The notes under the pieces are model-generated. The model was not told the origin of the DNA, did not search any database, and saw only the letters and a list, made by a program, of their open reading frames with translations. A stretch of 30,369 bases of DNA from DASSKO01 sp035690425 (GTDB lineage Bacteria; Actinomycetota; Actinomycetes; Propionibacteriales; Nocardioidaceae). Below, in pieces: positions 29,918-30,369 of this stretch. The stretch is from the NCBI GenBank assembly GCA_035690425.1, contig DASSKO010000149.1, positions 1 through 30,369 on the forward strand, given 5' to 3'. The stretch's first letter is position 1. Each line of letters begins with the position of its first letter. A program made the translations under genes and the position numbers.

Positions 29918-30369
29918 TCACGAGAAGTCGATCAGCAGGCCGTCGTCGAGGCCGTCGGTCGACTGCCGAGGAGCAAACCGGGCGCTGCTGACGTGGGCGC
30001 GGAAGCAGTGGGTGACGTAGGGCAGCAGCATGCCGTCGTGGCCACGGCCGTAGTCGTCGTAGAGCGCGCCGACGGCCGCCAGCACCTCCGCCCGCTCCCG
30101 CTCGCCCATCGTGACGACGACGGAGCGCGACGCGACCAGCCCGATCAGCGACTCGCGGCCGACCTGCTGCCAGTGCCGGAACGTCTGCCGCTCGGTCCCG
30201 TCGAACAGCCCGGACTCCTCCAGCACCTCGACGGGGTCGTCGGCCGGCCCGTCGGAGCCGATGATCCGGCCGAGCCGGCGCACCCACGGCACCGTCTCGT
30301 CGCGGTAGTTCCACACGATCGACAACGTGCCACCCGGACGCAGCACCCGGGCGATCTCGGGCAGCGCCC
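29918..30369 (-). CDS. Class I SAM-dependent methyltransferase, C-terminal part (cut by window end)
   Basis: About 150 residues are visible, and the frame stays open to the right edge, so the N-terminus with the SAM-binding GxGxG motif is missing. The segment ALPEIARVLRPGGTLSIVWN is the motif III region of Methyltransf_11-type enzymes. The remainder (RDETVPWVRRLGRIIGSDGP, then a region ending in LLIDFS) matches bacterial proteins annotated simply as class I methyltransferases. The substrate is unknown. It ends 38 bases before the guaB1 start. Confidence 0.85.
   Translation of the reverse strand, partial: ALPEIARVLRPGGTLSIVWNYRDETVPWVRRLGRIIGSDGPADDPVEVLEESGLFDGTERQTFRHWQQVGRESLIGLVASRSVVVTMGERERAEVLAAVGALYDDYGRGHDGMLLPYVTHCFRAHVSSARFAPRQSTDGLDDGLLIDFS

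Noticed and set aside
1..30369. CRISPR arrays, tRNA or rRNA genes, insertion sequences
   Set aside because: No regularly spaced repeats with spacers, no cloverleaf or rRNA sequence noticed, and no transposase or terminal inverted repeats.

Overview
The window is chromosomal DNA of a very GC-rich actinobacterium. The best guess is a member of the Nocardioidaceae (Nocardioides-like). This is inferred from the composition, the frequent GTG starts, the TANNNT-type -10 boxes that sit directly upstream of start codons, and gene families and gene order typical of actinobacteria (MarP, Holin-X, GuaB1, DUF222/HNH). I see no rRNA, tRNA, CRISPR array, transposase or prophage, and no gene-free stretch longer than 300 bases. 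The largest gap, 10146-10421, separates two divergent genes.

Layout. 1-316 is the 3' end of an HNH endonuclease gene. 437-2972 (minus) is a GntR regulator, a small DUF360-type membrane protein, a low-molecular-weight phosphatase and a fructosamine-kinase homologue; the last two look like a protein-deglycation pair. Facing them is a dimethylargininase gene (3085-4014) with a 17-bp operator-like palindrome in its promoter. 4073-8049 holds two divergent proteases starting about 44 bp apart: a cytosolic subtilisin-like S8 peptidase and an 880-residue TPR-CHAT (caspase-like) protein. This pair is the most interesting candidate system here. 8110-10145 (minus) encodes a membrane-anchored protein of unknown function and an APH(6)-type kinase homologue. 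10422-14209 is a choline dehydrogenase (BetA) and BCCT choline transporter (BetT) operon.

From about 15.2 to 26.7 kb the order is DUF4177, RidA, Nudix, metallo-hydrolase, (VOC), Crp, Nth, TlpA-like lipoprotein, CoA-type Nudix, MarP, alpha/beta hydrolase, Holin-X, membrane protein, Acs. From memory this matches the conserved actinobacterial neighbourhood around crp-nth-marP-ephE-acs (Rv3678c to Rv3667 in Mycobacterium tuberculosis). The four genes nth-tlpA-nudL-marP overlap end to start. After Acs come a frameshifted DUF222/HNH gene, the GuaB1-type CBS-domain GMP reductase/IMPDH relative, and the C-terminal part of a SAM methyltransferase cut by the window end.

At least nine genes have a TANNNT-like hexamer 6-7 bases before the start codon and no Shine-Dalgarno, so leaderless transcription looks common. 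Most convergent gene pairs are separated by hairpins that include the stop codons and may terminate transcription in both directions.
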